Part shown: positions 1 through 8,711 of the stretch, piece after piece
How positions within the stretch are numbered: the first letter of the stretch is position 1
How the letters are laid out: each line of letters starts with the position of its first letter
Assembly (NCBI GenBank): GCA_052034685.1
Contig: JBPOIH010000008.1
Coordinates: forward strand, 11,979 to 75,978
DNA: 64,000 nt
Source: CAYUUR01 sp052034685
Lineage (GTDB): Bacteria; Patescibacteriota; Saccharimonadia; Saccharimonadales; CAYUUR01
Direction of reading: 5' to 3'
The notes under the pieces: model-generated
The model's input: only the letters and a program-made list of their open reading frames with translations
Told to the model about the DNA's origin: nothing
The model's database searches: none
Program-made: the position numbers and the translations under genes

Positions 1-1227
1 ATGCTGACATTTTCTTACACCGCTCGAGACCCTGCAACCGGCCAAAAAGTAAAGGCTGAAGTTCAGGCCGAGAACGAGCAAGCCGCCGCGCGTTTGGTGC
101 AGCAACAGGGCTTGTCGATGTTAGAAATGAACCTCAAAGAAGGTGTTGGTGGTAATGCTGGCCTTGGTAAGTTTATCAAACGCATCAAAGCCAAGGACAA
201 AATCCTCTTTTCACGGCAACTATCAACCCTGATCAATGCAGGCTTACCGTTGGTACAATCACTTAGAAGCATAGCCAAGCAAACCAAGAACAAACACATG
301 AAGGTCGTAGTTAATCAGGTTATTACTGATGTTGAATCAGGCCAGGCATTTGCTGCCGCTCTCGCGAGTCATCCGACGGTGTTTGATAATGTATTTGTGA
401 ACCTCGTTGCCGCCGGTGAAGCGTCTGGTACTCTTGATAAATCACTAGAACGTTTGGCAAATCAGCAAGAAAAAGACGCCGAAATCATCAGTAAAGTGCG
501 TGGCGCGATGGTATACCCGGCAATCGTATTGCTCGTTATGGTGCTGGTGGTTGGTTTCATGGTGCTCAAGGTGTTGCCACAGGTTGAAGAGCTCTATACC
601 TCAATCGGTGGCGGGGCGAGCTTGCCAATCCTAACGCGCGTATTGCTTGGCGTTTCGGCCTTTGTCCGTAACTACTGGTACTTTGCCATTGCGATATTTG
701 TTGGCATGATTTTCTTTGGTAGTCGCTGGGCACGCAGCTTTGGTGGTAAACGAGTGATTGACCGGCTAAAGATGACCATGTGGCCTGTCGGTAATCTCTT
801 TATGAAGATGTATATGGCTCGTTTTGCTCGCACCGGTACAACTTTGGTTGCGAGCGGTGTGCCACTCGTACAGACGCTGCAGATCACCGGTCGGTCAATC
901 AATAACATTCATATTGAGGAAGCACTCAAACAAGCTACTGAAAAGGTAAAGGCAGGTAAGTCGCTGTCAGAATCACTTGAAGGTAACCCAAACTTCCTTG
1001 ACCTCGTGCCAAACATGCTCAAGATTGGCGAACAATCTGGCGCTATGGAGCAGATGCTCGAGAAAACCGCTGACTATTATGAAAAAGAGGTCGACAACGA
1101 AATCAAGACGATATCCACGATAATCGAGCCGATAATGATGATTTTGCTCGGTATTGTAGCGATTACCATAGTTGCAGCAGTCTTGTTACCAATTTATGGA
1201 CTTGTCAACGAGGTTACGGTAGTATAA
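1..1227 (+). CDS. pilC: Type IV pilus inner-membrane platform protein PilC (T2SS F family)
   Basis: The polytopic platform protein couples the pilus assembly ATPase to pilin polymerisation in the cytoplasmic membrane. Two GspF-type repeats are visible, roughly residues 65-190 and 265-395. Each begins with a helical segment rich in 'SxxLxxLixAGlPLvqxL' character and is followed by hydrophobic spans near residues 168-190, 218-240 and 375-400. The 408-residue length is normal for the family. The ATG is the first base of the window, so the upstream pilB/pilT genes expected in such an operon, and the Shine-Dalgarno, cannot be seen. Pilin genes follow at once on the same strand. Confidence 0.93.
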   Translation: MLTFSYTARDPATGQKVKAEVQAENEQAAARLVQQQGLSMLEMNLKEGVGGNAGLGKFIKRIKAKDKILFSRQLSTLINAGLPLVQSLRSIAKQTKNKHMKVVVNQVITDVESGQAFAAALASHPTVFDNVFVNLVAAGEASGTLDKSLERLANQQEKDAEIISKVRGAMVYPAIVLLVMVLVVGFMVLKVLPQVEELYTSIGGGASLPILTRVLLGVSAFVRNYWYFAIAIFVGMIFFGSRWARSFGGKRVIDRLKMTMWPVGNLFMKMYMARFARTGTTLVASGVPLVQTLQITGRSINNIHIEEALKQATEKVKAGKSLSESLEGNPNFLDLVPNMLKIGEQSGAMEQMLEKTADYYEKEVDNEIKTISTIIEPIMMILLGIVAITIVAAVLLPIYGLVNEVTVV

Positions 1228-1258
1228 AGCTAACGCTAAAATAAGGATGGGCACCACA

Positions 1259-1783
1259 ATGAAACTGAATAGCAAGAATAATAACCAAGGCTTCACCATC
1301 ATCGAAGTCCTTATCGTCCTGGTAATCGCCGGACTGATTATGCTGATCGTCTTCTTAGCCGTCCCGGCTTTACAGAGAAACAGTAGAAATAATCAGCGCA
1401 AGAGCGAAGCTGGTCGCGTTTTGACAGCAGCAAGCGAATGGCGAGCAAATAATATGCCAAACTGGCCAGCATCGTGTGTACCGGCTATATTTGGACCATG
1501 CTCAGGCGCTCCAAACAATACGCGCAATGCGATACTCGGTAATGCCGGCACTCTATCCATTTATGGTGGCAATAATATGAATGTCATCACTGATACTACC
1601 GGAAACACGGGCGCCCTCGCGTCGAGCGCACTTGGAACAACGTTGCGCACTACTGGTACTGGTCTGGTGATATTGTTCGGACAAGCTTCATGTGTTGACA
1701 ATACCATTAATACTGGCTCCAGCTTCATAGTTGCTTATGCACTTGAAACCGGTAATGGTAGCTGGCAAGCGGTGTGTAACTAA
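1259..1783 (+). CDS. Type IV major prepilin, copy 1
   Basis: Secreted pilus subunit. A short basic leader ends in Gly followed by FTIIEVLIVLVIAGLIMLIV, the class III prepilin signature with Phe+1 and Glu+5, and one hydrophobic polymerisation helix. The rest is a Gly/Asn/Thr-rich globular head with cysteines that could form a disulfide near the C-terminus. An upstream in-frame ATG at 1247 exists, but the ATG at 1259 is preferred because AAGGAT at 1243-1248 is spaced correctly for it. It lies between pilC and a second, nearly identical N-terminus at 1869, and is probably co-transcribed with pilC. Confidence 0.9.
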   Translation: MKLNSKNNNQGFTIIEVLIVLVIAGLIMLIVFLAVPALQRNSRNNQRKSEAGRVLTAASEWRANNMPNWPASCVPAIFGPCSGAPNNTRNAILGNAGTLSIYGGNNMNVITDTTGNTGALASSALGTTLRTTGTGLVILFGQASCVDNTINTGSSFIVAYALETGNGSWQAVCN

Positions 1784-1868
1784 AATATAGTTGCAATTTG
1801 TACATACAACAGTTAGTATCCATACATAAGCACTATGCTTTTAGCACAAATAAGGGGGAATTAAAGCA

Positions 1869-2348
1869 ATGCAAACAAATCTAAAGAAAAAGACCGAAGG
1901 CTTCACCATCATCGAAGTCTTGATCGTCCTGGTTATCGCCGGACTGATCATGCTAATCGTGTTCCTGGCTGTACCAGCCTTGCAACGCAATAGCCGTAAC
2001 ACGCAACGTAAGAACGATGTAGCAGGACTACTAGGCGCAGTATCTGAGTACGCGAACAATCGTAACGGGGCAATGCCAACAGCAATTGCAAATGTCACGG
2101 ATAATGCAAAAGTTGGATACTACGATAAGACAACCACCGGTGTTATCACACTTGATACTGATGGCACAGCAACAAACCCTAACGACGTTGAAAAGGTAGT
2201 CATTGTTGTTAAAGGCAAGTGTGCGACATCTGGAACACCAGCAGTTAACACTGGCGATGCAGTTCCTGGCGGAGCACGACAAGTAGCTGCACTGTACACA
2301 GTTGAAAACGGTAGCGGCACCCCAGACAAAATTTGTCAAGAAGGCTAG
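1869..2348 (+). CDS. Type IV major prepilin, copy 2
   Basis: Second pilin, 159 residues, with the same FTIIEVL signature. The first ~45 mature residues are nearly identical to the upstream pilin (differences such as RNNQRK versus RNTQRK), while the heads are unrelated in sequence. That pattern suggests duplication followed by head diversification or gene conversion of the helix. A strong purine-rich ribosome site (AAGGGGG) lies about 10 bases before the ATG. An intrinsic terminator follows directly, so copy 2 ends the pilC-pilin transcription unit and could be expressed at high level as the main subunit. Confidence 0.9.
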   Translation: MQTNLKKKTEGFTIIEVLIVLVIAGLIMLIVFLAVPALQRNSRNTQRKNDVAGLLGAVSEYANNRNGAMPTAIANVTDNAKVGYYDKTTTGVITLDTDGTATNPNDVEKVVIVVKGKCATSGTPAVNTGDAVPGGARQVAALYTVENGSGTPDKICQEG

Positions 2349-2370
2349 TAGTCAACGAAGTGCAAACAAA

Positions 2371-2400
2371 AAACAGCTCGGTAACGGGCTGTTTTTTGTT
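2371..2400 (+). terminator. Intrinsic terminator after the major pilins
   Basis: A 10-bp stem (AAACAGCTCG with CGGGCTGTTT, one G-U pair), a GTAA tetraloop and a run of T. It separates the pilC-pilin unit from the prepilin peptidase, which has its own -10 box (TATGAT, 2400-2405) seven bases before its ATG. Confidence 0.85.
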
Positions 2401-2412
2401 ATGATAGGGTAA

Positions 2413-3255
2413 ATGATTATTCTTATCCTTCTCGTTCTTGGTCTGTGCTTTGGTAGTTTTGTGAACGCCTATGTCTGGCGCGTCTATAAAGCACAGAGTC
2501 CAGCAAAGCCAAGCAGAGGTAAAAACCATGCCAAAGATACAGACAAGTATTCGCTCTTGCATGGTCGCTCAATGTGCCCGGAGTGTGAGCACGAGCTTGC
2601 TGCGAAAGACCTCATACCAGTCATTAGTTGGGCTAGTTTGCGTGGTAAATGCCGATACTGCCACAAGGTAATATCATGGCAGTATCCTTTGGTTGAGCTG
2701 TTAACAGCAGGGTTATTTGTATTATCGTATCTCGTCTGGCCAGAGGTGATGAACACGGAGCAATGGGTGTATCTCGGCTTCTGGCTGGCTTATGTAGTTG
2801 GGTTCATGGCACTTTCTGTCTATGACCTCCGCTGGATGATACTCCCTAATGCAATGCTATGGCCGCTGACCATCCTGGCGCTGTTGCAGGTGCTTGTCAT
2901 GTGCGTTTGGCAGGGTAGCGCTGATCCGCTACTAACGGCCTTCTGGGGCGTTCTGATTGGTGGCGGGCTGTTTTACGTGTTGTTTCAGCTTTCGGCCGGC
3001 AAATGGATTGGCGGCGGCGACGTTAAGCTAGGGGCGCTCCTGGGGTTGATTGTGGGCGGGCCAATGCCAGCCATACTACTACTCTTTACTTCTTCGTTGA
3101 TAGGTACGCTCGTTGCGCTGCCGTTAATGGTGACAGGCAAGGCCAAGCGCACCAGCAAACTACCATTCGGGCCGTTTCTCATTGCGGGTGGCTACTTGGT
3201 GTTTTTGTTTGGGGCACGCGTGCTTGATTGGTATAACGGACTTATCGGTTTTTAG
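2413..3255 (+). CDS. pilD: Prepilin peptidase / N-methyltransferase PilD (A24 family)
   Basis: Membrane aspartic protease that removes prepilin leaders after the -1 Gly and methylates the new N-terminus. The 280-residue protein has the full bifunctional layout: an N-terminal domain with paired cysteine motifs (C55xxC58 and C80xxC83), then about seven hydrophobic spans. The two catalytic aspartates are D138 in YDLRWMILPN and D203 in GGGDVKLG. It is the only peptidase seen in the window and presumably processes all the pilins here. Its start lies 7 bases from a TATGAT box, so the mRNA is probably leaderless. Confidence 0.94.
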   Translation: MIILILLVLGLCFGSFVNAYVWRVYKAQSPAKPSRGKNHAKDTDKYSLLHGRSMCPECEHELAAKDLIPVISWASLRGKCRYCHKVISWQYPLVELLTAGLFVLSYLVWPEVMNTEQWVYLGFWLAYVVGFMALSVYDLRWMILPNAMLWPLTILALLQVLVMCVWQGSADPLLTAFWGVLIGGGLFYVLFQLSAGKWIGGGDVKLGALLGLIVGGPMPAILLLFTSSLIGTLVALPLMVTGKAKRTSKLPFGPFLIAGGYLVFLFGARVLDWYNGLIGF

Positions 3256-3314
3256 GCCCGTATAATCCGCTACAAACAGGGTAGAATCAAAGCGCTTATG
3301 CTATACTTGAAGCT

Positions 3315-4106
3315 ATGAACCGCCTCAAAAACCGAGGATTTACGATTATTGAAGCAATGATCGTGCTGGCTGTCACCAGCGCGATGTTTATTGTTGCTAT
3401 GCTGGCATTTAATGGGCAGCAAGAAAGAACACGCTTTACGCAGGGTACGCGTGATTTTGAGTCAAAGTTACGTGATGTTGCGAACGACATCACAACTGGC
3501 TATTTTTCTGACACCAAAGCGTTTACTTGTAGCGGTACAGGTACGGAAGTCTCCTTTACTGTTAGCGGTAGTAATACACAGGGAACGAACGAAAGCTGTA
3601 TATTCCTTGGTAAGGCTGTCCAGCTTACCGGCTGTAGTGGTGGCTGTACGACATTGTCGTTTGTGACTGTTGCAGGTAAGCGTCAGAGTGCAGGCAAAGA
3701 GGTAACTTCTCTGACGTTAGCTCAGCCAAAGGTCGCCCCAACGGCGTATAATGACGATTATATTATGCAGTCTGGCTTAAGGGTAACAGGGGTTTTTGAT
3801 GACGAAGGCACTGAGATTAGCGGCATCGCCTTGTTGACGAGTCTGGCAAGTTACGACGCCAACGATGATCCAATAGGCGGCTCACAGTCTTCACGTCTGT
3901 TTGGGGTGCCAACGGGTGGCCTGGATTTTAACCAGAAAATCGCAGCTCTTAACGAAACAGATAATCCAATAAAGTCGGCGACAATCTGCCTCACAAACGG
4001 TACTTCATCCGGTGCGCGGCAGGCAGCGCTAGCGGTTGGCGACACAGCCTCCGGCATATCCACAGAACTTACTATTGATAACGTCCCAGAGGTCTGCGAT
4101 GATTAA
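3315..4106 (+). CDS. Minor pilin-like protein with prepilin signature
   Basis: 263 residues. MNRLKNRG is followed by FTIIEAMIVLAVTSAMFIVAM, a standard prepilin cleavage site with Glu+5 and a hydrophobic helix. The head is Ser/Thr/Gly-rich with several cysteines (around residues 75, 95 and 105) that could form disulfides. It opens a run of four overlapping genes, as is typical for minor pilin operons that prime pilus assembly. TATACT at 3302-3307 sits 7 bases before the ATG with no Shine-Dalgarno between, so translation is probably leaderless. Its exact minor-pilin class cannot be assigned by eye. Confidence 0.82.
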   Translation: MNRLKNRGFTIIEAMIVLAVTSAMFIVAMLAFNGQQERTRFTQGTRDFESKLRDVANDITTGYFSDTKAFTCSGTGTEVSFTVSGSNTQGTNESCIFLGKAVQLTGCSGGCTTLSFVTVAGKRQSAGKEVTSLTLAQPKVAPTAYNDDYIMQSGLRVTGVFDDEGTEISGIALLTSLASYDANDDPIGGSQSSRLFGVPTGGLDFNQKIAALNETDNPIKSATICLTNGTSSGARQAALAVGDTASGISTELTIDNVPEVCDD

Positions 4107-4527
4107 GCGTAATCAAGAGGGCGACACTATCGTTGAGGTGCTGATTAGTCTCGCGGTGCTGGGCATGATTGTTGCTGGCGCCTACAGTATTGTGAATGCG
4201 GCGCTGCGCAATAGTCGTCAGGCTCAGGAACGATCCGAAGCCATAAAGATTGCCGAGTCACAGGTAGAAACCATTAAAGCCATACCAAACCAAACAGGGC
4301 GTTTTTGCTTTAATGGTTCGACCAAAGTAGCTTTTTCTGAGACGCCGCCAGCCGATTTTCGACAAGATGACTTCACGACATATCCCGAGCAATGTAAGGG
4401 GTTCAATAGCTTGTACAATGTTTTTGTAGACAAGACAGCCGAGACATATACGGTTACCGTGCGTTGGGATAGAATTGGTGGCGGTAAAGAGCAAGCTCAG
4501 CTGGTGTACCGGGGGTATCAGGAATGA
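4099..4527 (+). CDS. Minor pilin with 'GDTIVEVL' signature
   Basis: 142 residues beginning MIKRNQEG, then DTIVEVLISLAVLGMIVAG. The prepilin pattern is intact (-1 Gly, Glu+5, hydrophobic helix), but position +1 is Asp rather than the usual Phe. The ATG at 4099 is chosen because it overlaps the previous stop (8 bp, translational coupling) and follows AGAGG at 4088-4092. A further upstream in-frame ATG at 4036 would lie deep in the previous gene. The next gene overlaps by ATGA at its end. Likely a pilus-tip or initiation component, comparable to PilV/GspI-type proteins. Confidence 0.83.
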   Translation: MIKRNQEGDTIVEVLISLAVLGMIVAGAYSIVNAALRNSRQAQERSEAIKIAESQVETIKAIPNQTGRFCFNGSTKVAFSETPPADFRQDDFTTYPEQCKGFNSLYNVFVDKTAETYTVTVRWDRIGGGKEQAQLVYRGYQE

Positions 4528-5216
4528 TTCGTCTAAACAAATCACAAAGCGGCTTTACGATACTTGAGCTCATGATCGCTACGGTAGTCTTCTCAGTATT
4601 ATTGCTTGGTGCTGCAACCATGTTAGTGCAGATTGGGCGTTTGTATTACAAGGGCGTGGTAACATCGCGCACCCAAGAGACAGTACGAGGAATCAGTGAT
4701 GAGGTATCGCGCGCCATTCAATTCTCAAGTAATAATTTTGAAGTTAGTGGTACCACCTTACCAGTGCAAAACACTGACGGAGACACGGTTACAATCCAAG
4801 CCTTTTGTATAGGCAATAATCGCTATAGCTATATTATTAACGGGCAGGTGAACACTTCTGGAACGTACAGTACATACAAACCAGGGAAGAACCAGCAAAA
4901 CTGGGTGCCACGTGTATTATGGCGTGATGCACGTCCAGAGACTTGTGCGCCTCTCGACATAACGCAAACCAACCTTGCCAGTGACGGCAAAGAGATGCTT
5001 GGCGAAGGGATGCGTTTGTTTAGGCTTGACCCTCCAGAAGAGATTGACGCTGACGCCGGGTTGGTTAGCTTCCGTGTAGGTGTGGCATATGGGGCGGACG
5101 ATGAACTACTTGATTTGGACACCCCTAACACAGCGACCTGTGTTGGTTCAGGGCTTGGATCACAATGGTGCGCTACCTCAGAGCTGAACACGACGTTATT
5201 TAGGAGAATACGATAA
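4524..5216 (+). CDS. PilW/GspJ-like minor pilin
   Basis: 230 residues with SG/FTILELMIATVVFSVLLLG at the N-terminus: prepilin cleavage after Gly, Glu+5 and a hydrophobic helix. The size and position (third of four overlapping minor pilin genes) resemble PilW/GspJ proteins of the pilus priming complex. It starts inside the previous stop (ATGA) and its stop overlaps the next start (TAATG), so the four proteins are probably made in fixed ratio. The head is Asp/Thr-rich with paired cysteines near the end. Family-level naming is inferred from order and length. Confidence 0.8.
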   Translation: MIRLNKSQSGFTILELMIATVVFSVLLLGAATMLVQIGRLYYKGVVTSRTQETVRGISDEVSRAIQFSSNNFEVSGTTLPVQNTDGDTVTIQAFCIGNNRYSYIINGQVNTSGTYSTYKPGKNQQNWVPRVLWRDARPETCAPLDITQTNLASDGKEMLGEGMRLFRLDPPEEIDADAGLVSFRVGVAYGADDELLDLDTPNTATCVGSGLGSQWCATSELNTTLFRRIR

Positions 5217-6367
5217 TGAAGAACAAACGCTTACAGTCAAATGAATCTGGCATGGCGGCCATCACTGTCACGTTGATTATCCTTGGTATCGTGACGCTTA
5301 TCGCCGTTGGCTTTGCCAATCTGATGCGCCGTGAGCAGCGCCAGGCATTTGACCAGCAGTTGAGTACACAAGCATTCTATGCGGCCGAGAGTGGCGTAAA
5401 TATCGCTCGCGATGCAGTTGATGCAGCTATAGCCAGCAATGATGTGCTTGAGATAAACGATTGCGCAGCAAACAATTCACCGATTGCCAGCGGTGGTGGC
5501 GCCATCGGCGTCAATACAAACGTGAGCGTTAGCTGTCTCCTGATCGATACAACCCCAGACATTTTGTCTAAAAAGCTTGATACGACCGACACATCGTGGG
5601 TTACCAAAGTGCAGTCGGCTAACGGCCAGCAAATCGATAGGATTGTTATCAGCTGGGGATCAACAGATAACAGTGCGCCATTCGTGACCGATGCAGCATC
5701 GATTAACGGCAACTTACTAGTGCCTAATGGATCTGGCCCTAACAAATGGGGTAATACCACCGGGGTTGTCAGGGCTATGCTTATACCAGACACAACCGAT
5801 CGTGACGATTTAGTTGCTCAGTCATTCCACGCGTTTTTGTACCCGAATGATGCTTCGGTCGTTTCTGGTGTTAACAGTACAGCGTACAATACCGATCGCA
5901 CTGCACAGGGTAAGTTCTTAAAAGGCAATTGCGATACAAACGGCGCACCAAACCCTTGTAGCGTCGAGATCACAAATGTGAGCCGTGCGTCGGCTTTTCT
6001 GCGCCTTAAGGCCATCTACAATGGTGTAAATGTCACCGTACAGGCGTTTGCAGCAGGCAGTACTATTCCGCTAGAACTGGCAAATGCCCAAGCCGAGATT
6101 GATGCAACAGGCAAGGCTGCAGATGTGCTTCGCAGGATAAAAGTAAGCGTGCCGTTGACCACAGGCAGTTCTGTGTATCCTGAGTTTGCGGTTGAAGCCT
6201 TTGAATCAATCTGTAAGCGGTTTAACACCTGGCCCGATGATAGTGAGGTCAGCTTGGTGGCACCAATCAGTGGGAGCACGAGTGGACCATACCAGCTTGA
6301 TCAGCGTACGATAGAAAGCTGTAAGCTTGAAGGCTTCTCTGACCTCTCTAACTCACCACCGTACTAG
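5216..6367 (+). CDS. PilX-like minor pilin
   Basis: 383 residues. The N-terminus NESG/MAAITVTLIILGIVTLIAVG has a hydrophobic helix but lacks Glu+5 and Phe+1, as in PilX/GspK-like proteins. It continues QAFYAAESGVNIARDAV, a motif typical of PilX-type proteins just after the helix. It is the last of the overlapping minor pilin genes, and its stop is only 4 bases from the stop of the convergent xer gene. GspK-like proteins lack Glu+5 and cap the pilus tip, so a tip role is a reasonable inference. Processing by PilD is likely but less certain than for its neighbours. Confidence 0.78.
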   Translation: MKNKRLQSNESGMAAITVTLIILGIVTLIAVGFANLMRREQRQAFDQQLSTQAFYAAESGVNIARDAVDAAIASNDVLEINDCAANNSPIASGGGAIGVNTNVSVSCLLIDTTPDILSKKLDTTDTSWVTKVQSANGQQIDRIVISWGSTDNSAPFVTDAASINGNLLVPNGSGPNKWGNTTGVVRAMLIPDTTDRDDLVAQSFHAFLYPNDASVVSGVNSTAYNTDRTAQGKFLKGNCDTNGAPNPCSVEITNVSRASAFLRLKAIYNGVNVTVQAFAAGSTIPLELANAQAEIDATGKAADVLRRIKVSVPLTTGSSVYPEFAVEAFESICKRFNTWPDDSEVSLVAPISGSTSGPYQLDQRTIESCKLEGFSDLSNSPPY

Positions 6368-6370
6368 TAA

Positions 6371-7294
6371 CTAATCCTGTTGGTGTCGGTGGTATTTCTC
6401 GTGGACTGATTTGAGATGTGGGTCTGTTACGTGTGTATAGATCTGCGTTGTTGCGATGTTACTGTGGCCGAGCAAGGCTTGTACCGATCGCAGATCAGCG
6501 CCATTCATCAGGAGGTCTGTAGCAAAGCTGTGCCGCAGGGTATGAGGTGATACATGCTTGGTGATGCCAGCTAATAGGGCATAGCGTGCCACCATACGTT
6601 GGATGCTGCGAGCGGTGAGGCGATTGTAGTTGCCAGAAGTATTCACTGCTTTAGCGCCACCACGACCGTGCCTAATGAAGAGCGCAGGTAGGGTGTCTTC
6701 TCGCTGTGCGATATATTGCTCTACCCATGATGCGGCCTCCGGACTAATAAAGATAGGTCGGTCTTTCTGGCCCTTACCGCGCACCATAAATTCTCTTCGT
6801 TTGAGGTTAATATGGTCGCGATTCAGCCCTACCAGCTCTGACACACGTAACCCACTTGAAAACAGCAGTTCCAAAATTGCCCGGTCGCGTAAGCCTGGCA
6901 GCGTGGTGGTGTCTGGCTGTCTGAACAGTGTCAGCACCTCATCGGCATTTAAAAAGGTGACCTGTTTTCGCTTGGTGCGTGCCAACTCGATCTTATCTGG
7001 GGCGAGCGTAGGTATGTCGCGCTTGGCGCAATATTTGAGGAAGCTGCGTAAGGCTATGAGGTGGTAGTTTTGGGTTGATTTTTGCAGCTCGTCGCTGACA
7101 TTAGTACCTAAGCGGTTGAGCCAGAGGCGCCATTTGCGGACAAGCTCGGGGTCAATGTCAGAGACTTTTATATCGCCAGCATAGTCACTCAGGCGGGTGA
7201 GATAGTGGTCGTAGTTGGCAATAGTCTTCTGTGAACGGTTCTGCTCAATCTCGAGATACTCCAGAAAATCAGTTTTGGCCTTCGTAAACAACAT
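6371..7294 (-). CDS. xerC: Tyrosine site-specific recombinase, XerC/XerD type
   Basis: Probably resolves chromosome dimers at dif and may also serve integrating elements. The 307-residue protein has an N-terminal SAM-like DNA-binding domain (residues 1-90) and a C-terminal catalytic domain with all key residues: R150, a Lys in the GKGQK loop (174-177), H251xxR254, H277 and nucleophile Y286. An upstream in-frame start at 7387 would overlap the ndk region. The ATG at 7294 is preferred because the protein then begins like Xer proteins and TACAAT lies 8 bases upstream. It is the only recombinase in the window, so it would be the resident candidate for the tRNA-Asp cassette events at 21.8-24.7 kb. 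Confidence 0.88.
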   Translation of the reverse strand: MLFTKAKTDFLEYLEIEQNRSQKTIANYDHYLTRLSDYAGDIKVSDIDPELVRKWRLWLNRLGTNVSDELQKSTQNYHLIALRSFLKYCAKRDIPTLAPDKIELARTKRKQVTFLNADEVLTLFRQPDTTTLPGLRDRAILELLFSSGLRVSELVGLNRDHINLKRREFMVRGKGQKDRPIFISPEAASWVEQYIAQREDTLPALFIRHGRGGAKAVNTSGNYNRLTARSIQRMVARYALLAGITKHVSPHTLRHSFATDLLMNGADLRSVQALLGHSNIATTQIYTHVTDPHLKSVHEKYHRHQQD

Positions 7295-7407
7295 ATGCTT
7301 ATATTGTACGACACGTTTGCGCCGCTGTCGCGCGGGAGTGGTTTGTGATGCAGCTCCACATCTGTTAGAATGTGCTTTTAGAAGCAAGAATTAAGCGAAG
7401 GGAACCA

Positions 7408-7965
7408 ATGGAACGAACATTAGTAATACTCAAACCAGATGCTGTACAACGAGGACTTGCAGGAGAAATAATTGCGCGGTTTGAACGGGCAGGGCTGAAG
7501 ATTGTTGGTATGAAGATGATGATTCCTGGTATGGAGCTTCTTAAAAAGCATTACCCTGACGATCTAGTGCCAATTGTCGGTGGTAAAACAAAAACTGATT
7601 GGGATAGCTACGGCGTTGAATACAGTGAAACGATTGAAGAAATTGGTGAGATGATCGTTACGGCTACTCGTCAATTTATGCATAGCGCTCCTGTTATTGC
7701 TTTAGTGCTAGAAGGCGGACACGCTGTAGAAGTAGTACGTAAAATGGTTGGCAGTACGGGGCCAAAAGATTCAGCACCGGGCACGATTCGTGGAGACTAT
7801 GCGCATTTGAGTCTTGGACGAGCATCACTAAAAAAGAAAGGTGCTGCTAACTTAGTTCATGCCTCAGGGGCGGTTGACGAAGCAAAGCAAGAGATTAGCA
7901 TGTGGTTTGACGAGAGTGAACTGTTTGACTACACCACAGTCCATGAAGGCCTTACGCACGCTTAG
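7408..7965 (+). CDS. ndk: Nucleoside diphosphate kinase, long form
   Basis: Transfers the gamma phosphate from ATP to NDPs, central in an organism that salvages nucleotides. MERTLVILKPDAVQRGLAGE and the active-site region NLVHASGAVDEAKQEI (His151) are clear. At 185 residues it is about 35 longer than the usual ~150, with extra sequence in the middle (about residues 48-75), a form also known in archaea and CPR bacteria. The ATG at 7408 is preferred over an in-frame upstream start because GAAGGGAA lies at 7396-7404. It diverges from xer. Confidence 0.93.
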   Translation: MERTLVILKPDAVQRGLAGEIIARFERAGLKIVGMKMMIPGMELLKKHYPDDLVPIVGGKTKTDWDSYGVEYSETIEEIGEMIVTATRQFMHSAPVIALVLEGGHAVEVVRKMVGSTGPKDSAPGTIRGDYAHLSLGRASLKKKGAANLVHASGAVDEAKQEISMWFDESELFDYTTVHEGLTHA

Positions 7966-8018
7966 TTTGTCGAAGGTAGGTCGGATCGAACCCCCAGATA
8001 GAGTAGAATGATAGGCAT

Positions 8019-8094
8019 GGCCCGGTAGTTCAATGGATAGAACACCACCGTCCTAAGGTGGGTGTTGGGGGTTCGACTCCCTCCCGGGTCACCA
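8019..8094 (+). tRNA. tRNA-Arg (anticodon CCT)
   Basis: A 76-nt cloverleaf with an encoded CCA end. The 7-bp acceptor pairs GGCCCGG with CCGGGTC (one G-U). The anticodon stem CCACC/GGTGG encloses loop GTCCTAA, giving anticodon CCT, which reads AGG. The T-arm carries GGTTCGACTCC. TAGAAT at 8004-8009 is a plausible -10 box. Confidence 0.97.
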
Positions 8095-8132
8095 AAGTAG
8101 ACTATTTGCGCAAAAACAATTACGCTTAAGCT

Positions 8133-8711
8133 ATGGCAAAAACAGCCAAGCAACCGAACGCAGTACCAGAAAAGCAAAAATACTTCGATGATCAGTTTGA
8201 TGACGAAGAAGTACTTTTGGTGTTTCGGCGCCATCCAGTAGTTATGCGTAAGGGTTTGGTGCTGGGTATGATTGGGTTGCTTCTGGGAACGCTCCCAGCG
8301 CTGATAAAGCCTGAGTATAGCTACTTCTTCGGTGGCTTAGCTGCCGGGTTCGTACTGATGATAATACTGTTCATGCCGGCGTGGATTAGTTGGTATTTCA
8401 GCGTATTTATAGTTACTGACCAGCGTTTTATTCAGGTAAGCCAAAAAGGTTTGTTCCATAAATCAGTTGTTGATATTAGCTTGCAGCAGATAAAATCGCT
8501 GAACTACGAAATTGCCGGATTGCAGGAAACTATGCTGGGATTTGGTACAATACTTATACAAACTTATATTGGAGATTTAGTAGTAAAAGACATCCATCAT
8601 CCCGCAAAGATTCAGAAACAGATAGCAGAGATTTTGCGAGAGCATGGGATTGAGCCGTATATGCAAAATGAATACGGTACTGACGACGAGGCTTATGAAG
8701 AAGAGAATTAA
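8133..8711 (+). CDS. PH-domain (YdbT/bPH2-like) membrane protein
   Basis: 192 residues. Two hydrophobic helices at about residues 45-65 and 68-90 are followed by WYFSVFIVTDQRFIQVSQKGLF and a beta-rich stretch ending in an amphipathic helix, the pattern of bacterial PH-like (bPH2) domains found on membrane proteins of unknown biochemical role. An acidic tail (YGTDDEAYEEEN) closes the protein. The next gene, a membrane-anchored parvulin foldase, overlaps its end by 17 bp, suggesting that both act at the cell envelope, perhaps in export or surface-protein quality control. Confidence 0.72.
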   Translation: MAKTAKQPNAVPEKQKYFDDQFDDEEVLLVFRRHPVVMRKGLVLGMIGLLLGTLPALIKPEYSYFFGGLAAGFVLMIILFMPAWISWYFSVFIVTDQRFIQVSQKGLFHKSVVDISLQQIKSLNYEIAGLQETMLGFGTILIQTYIGDLVVKDIHHPAKIQKQIAEILREHGIEPYMQNEYGTDDEAYEEEN

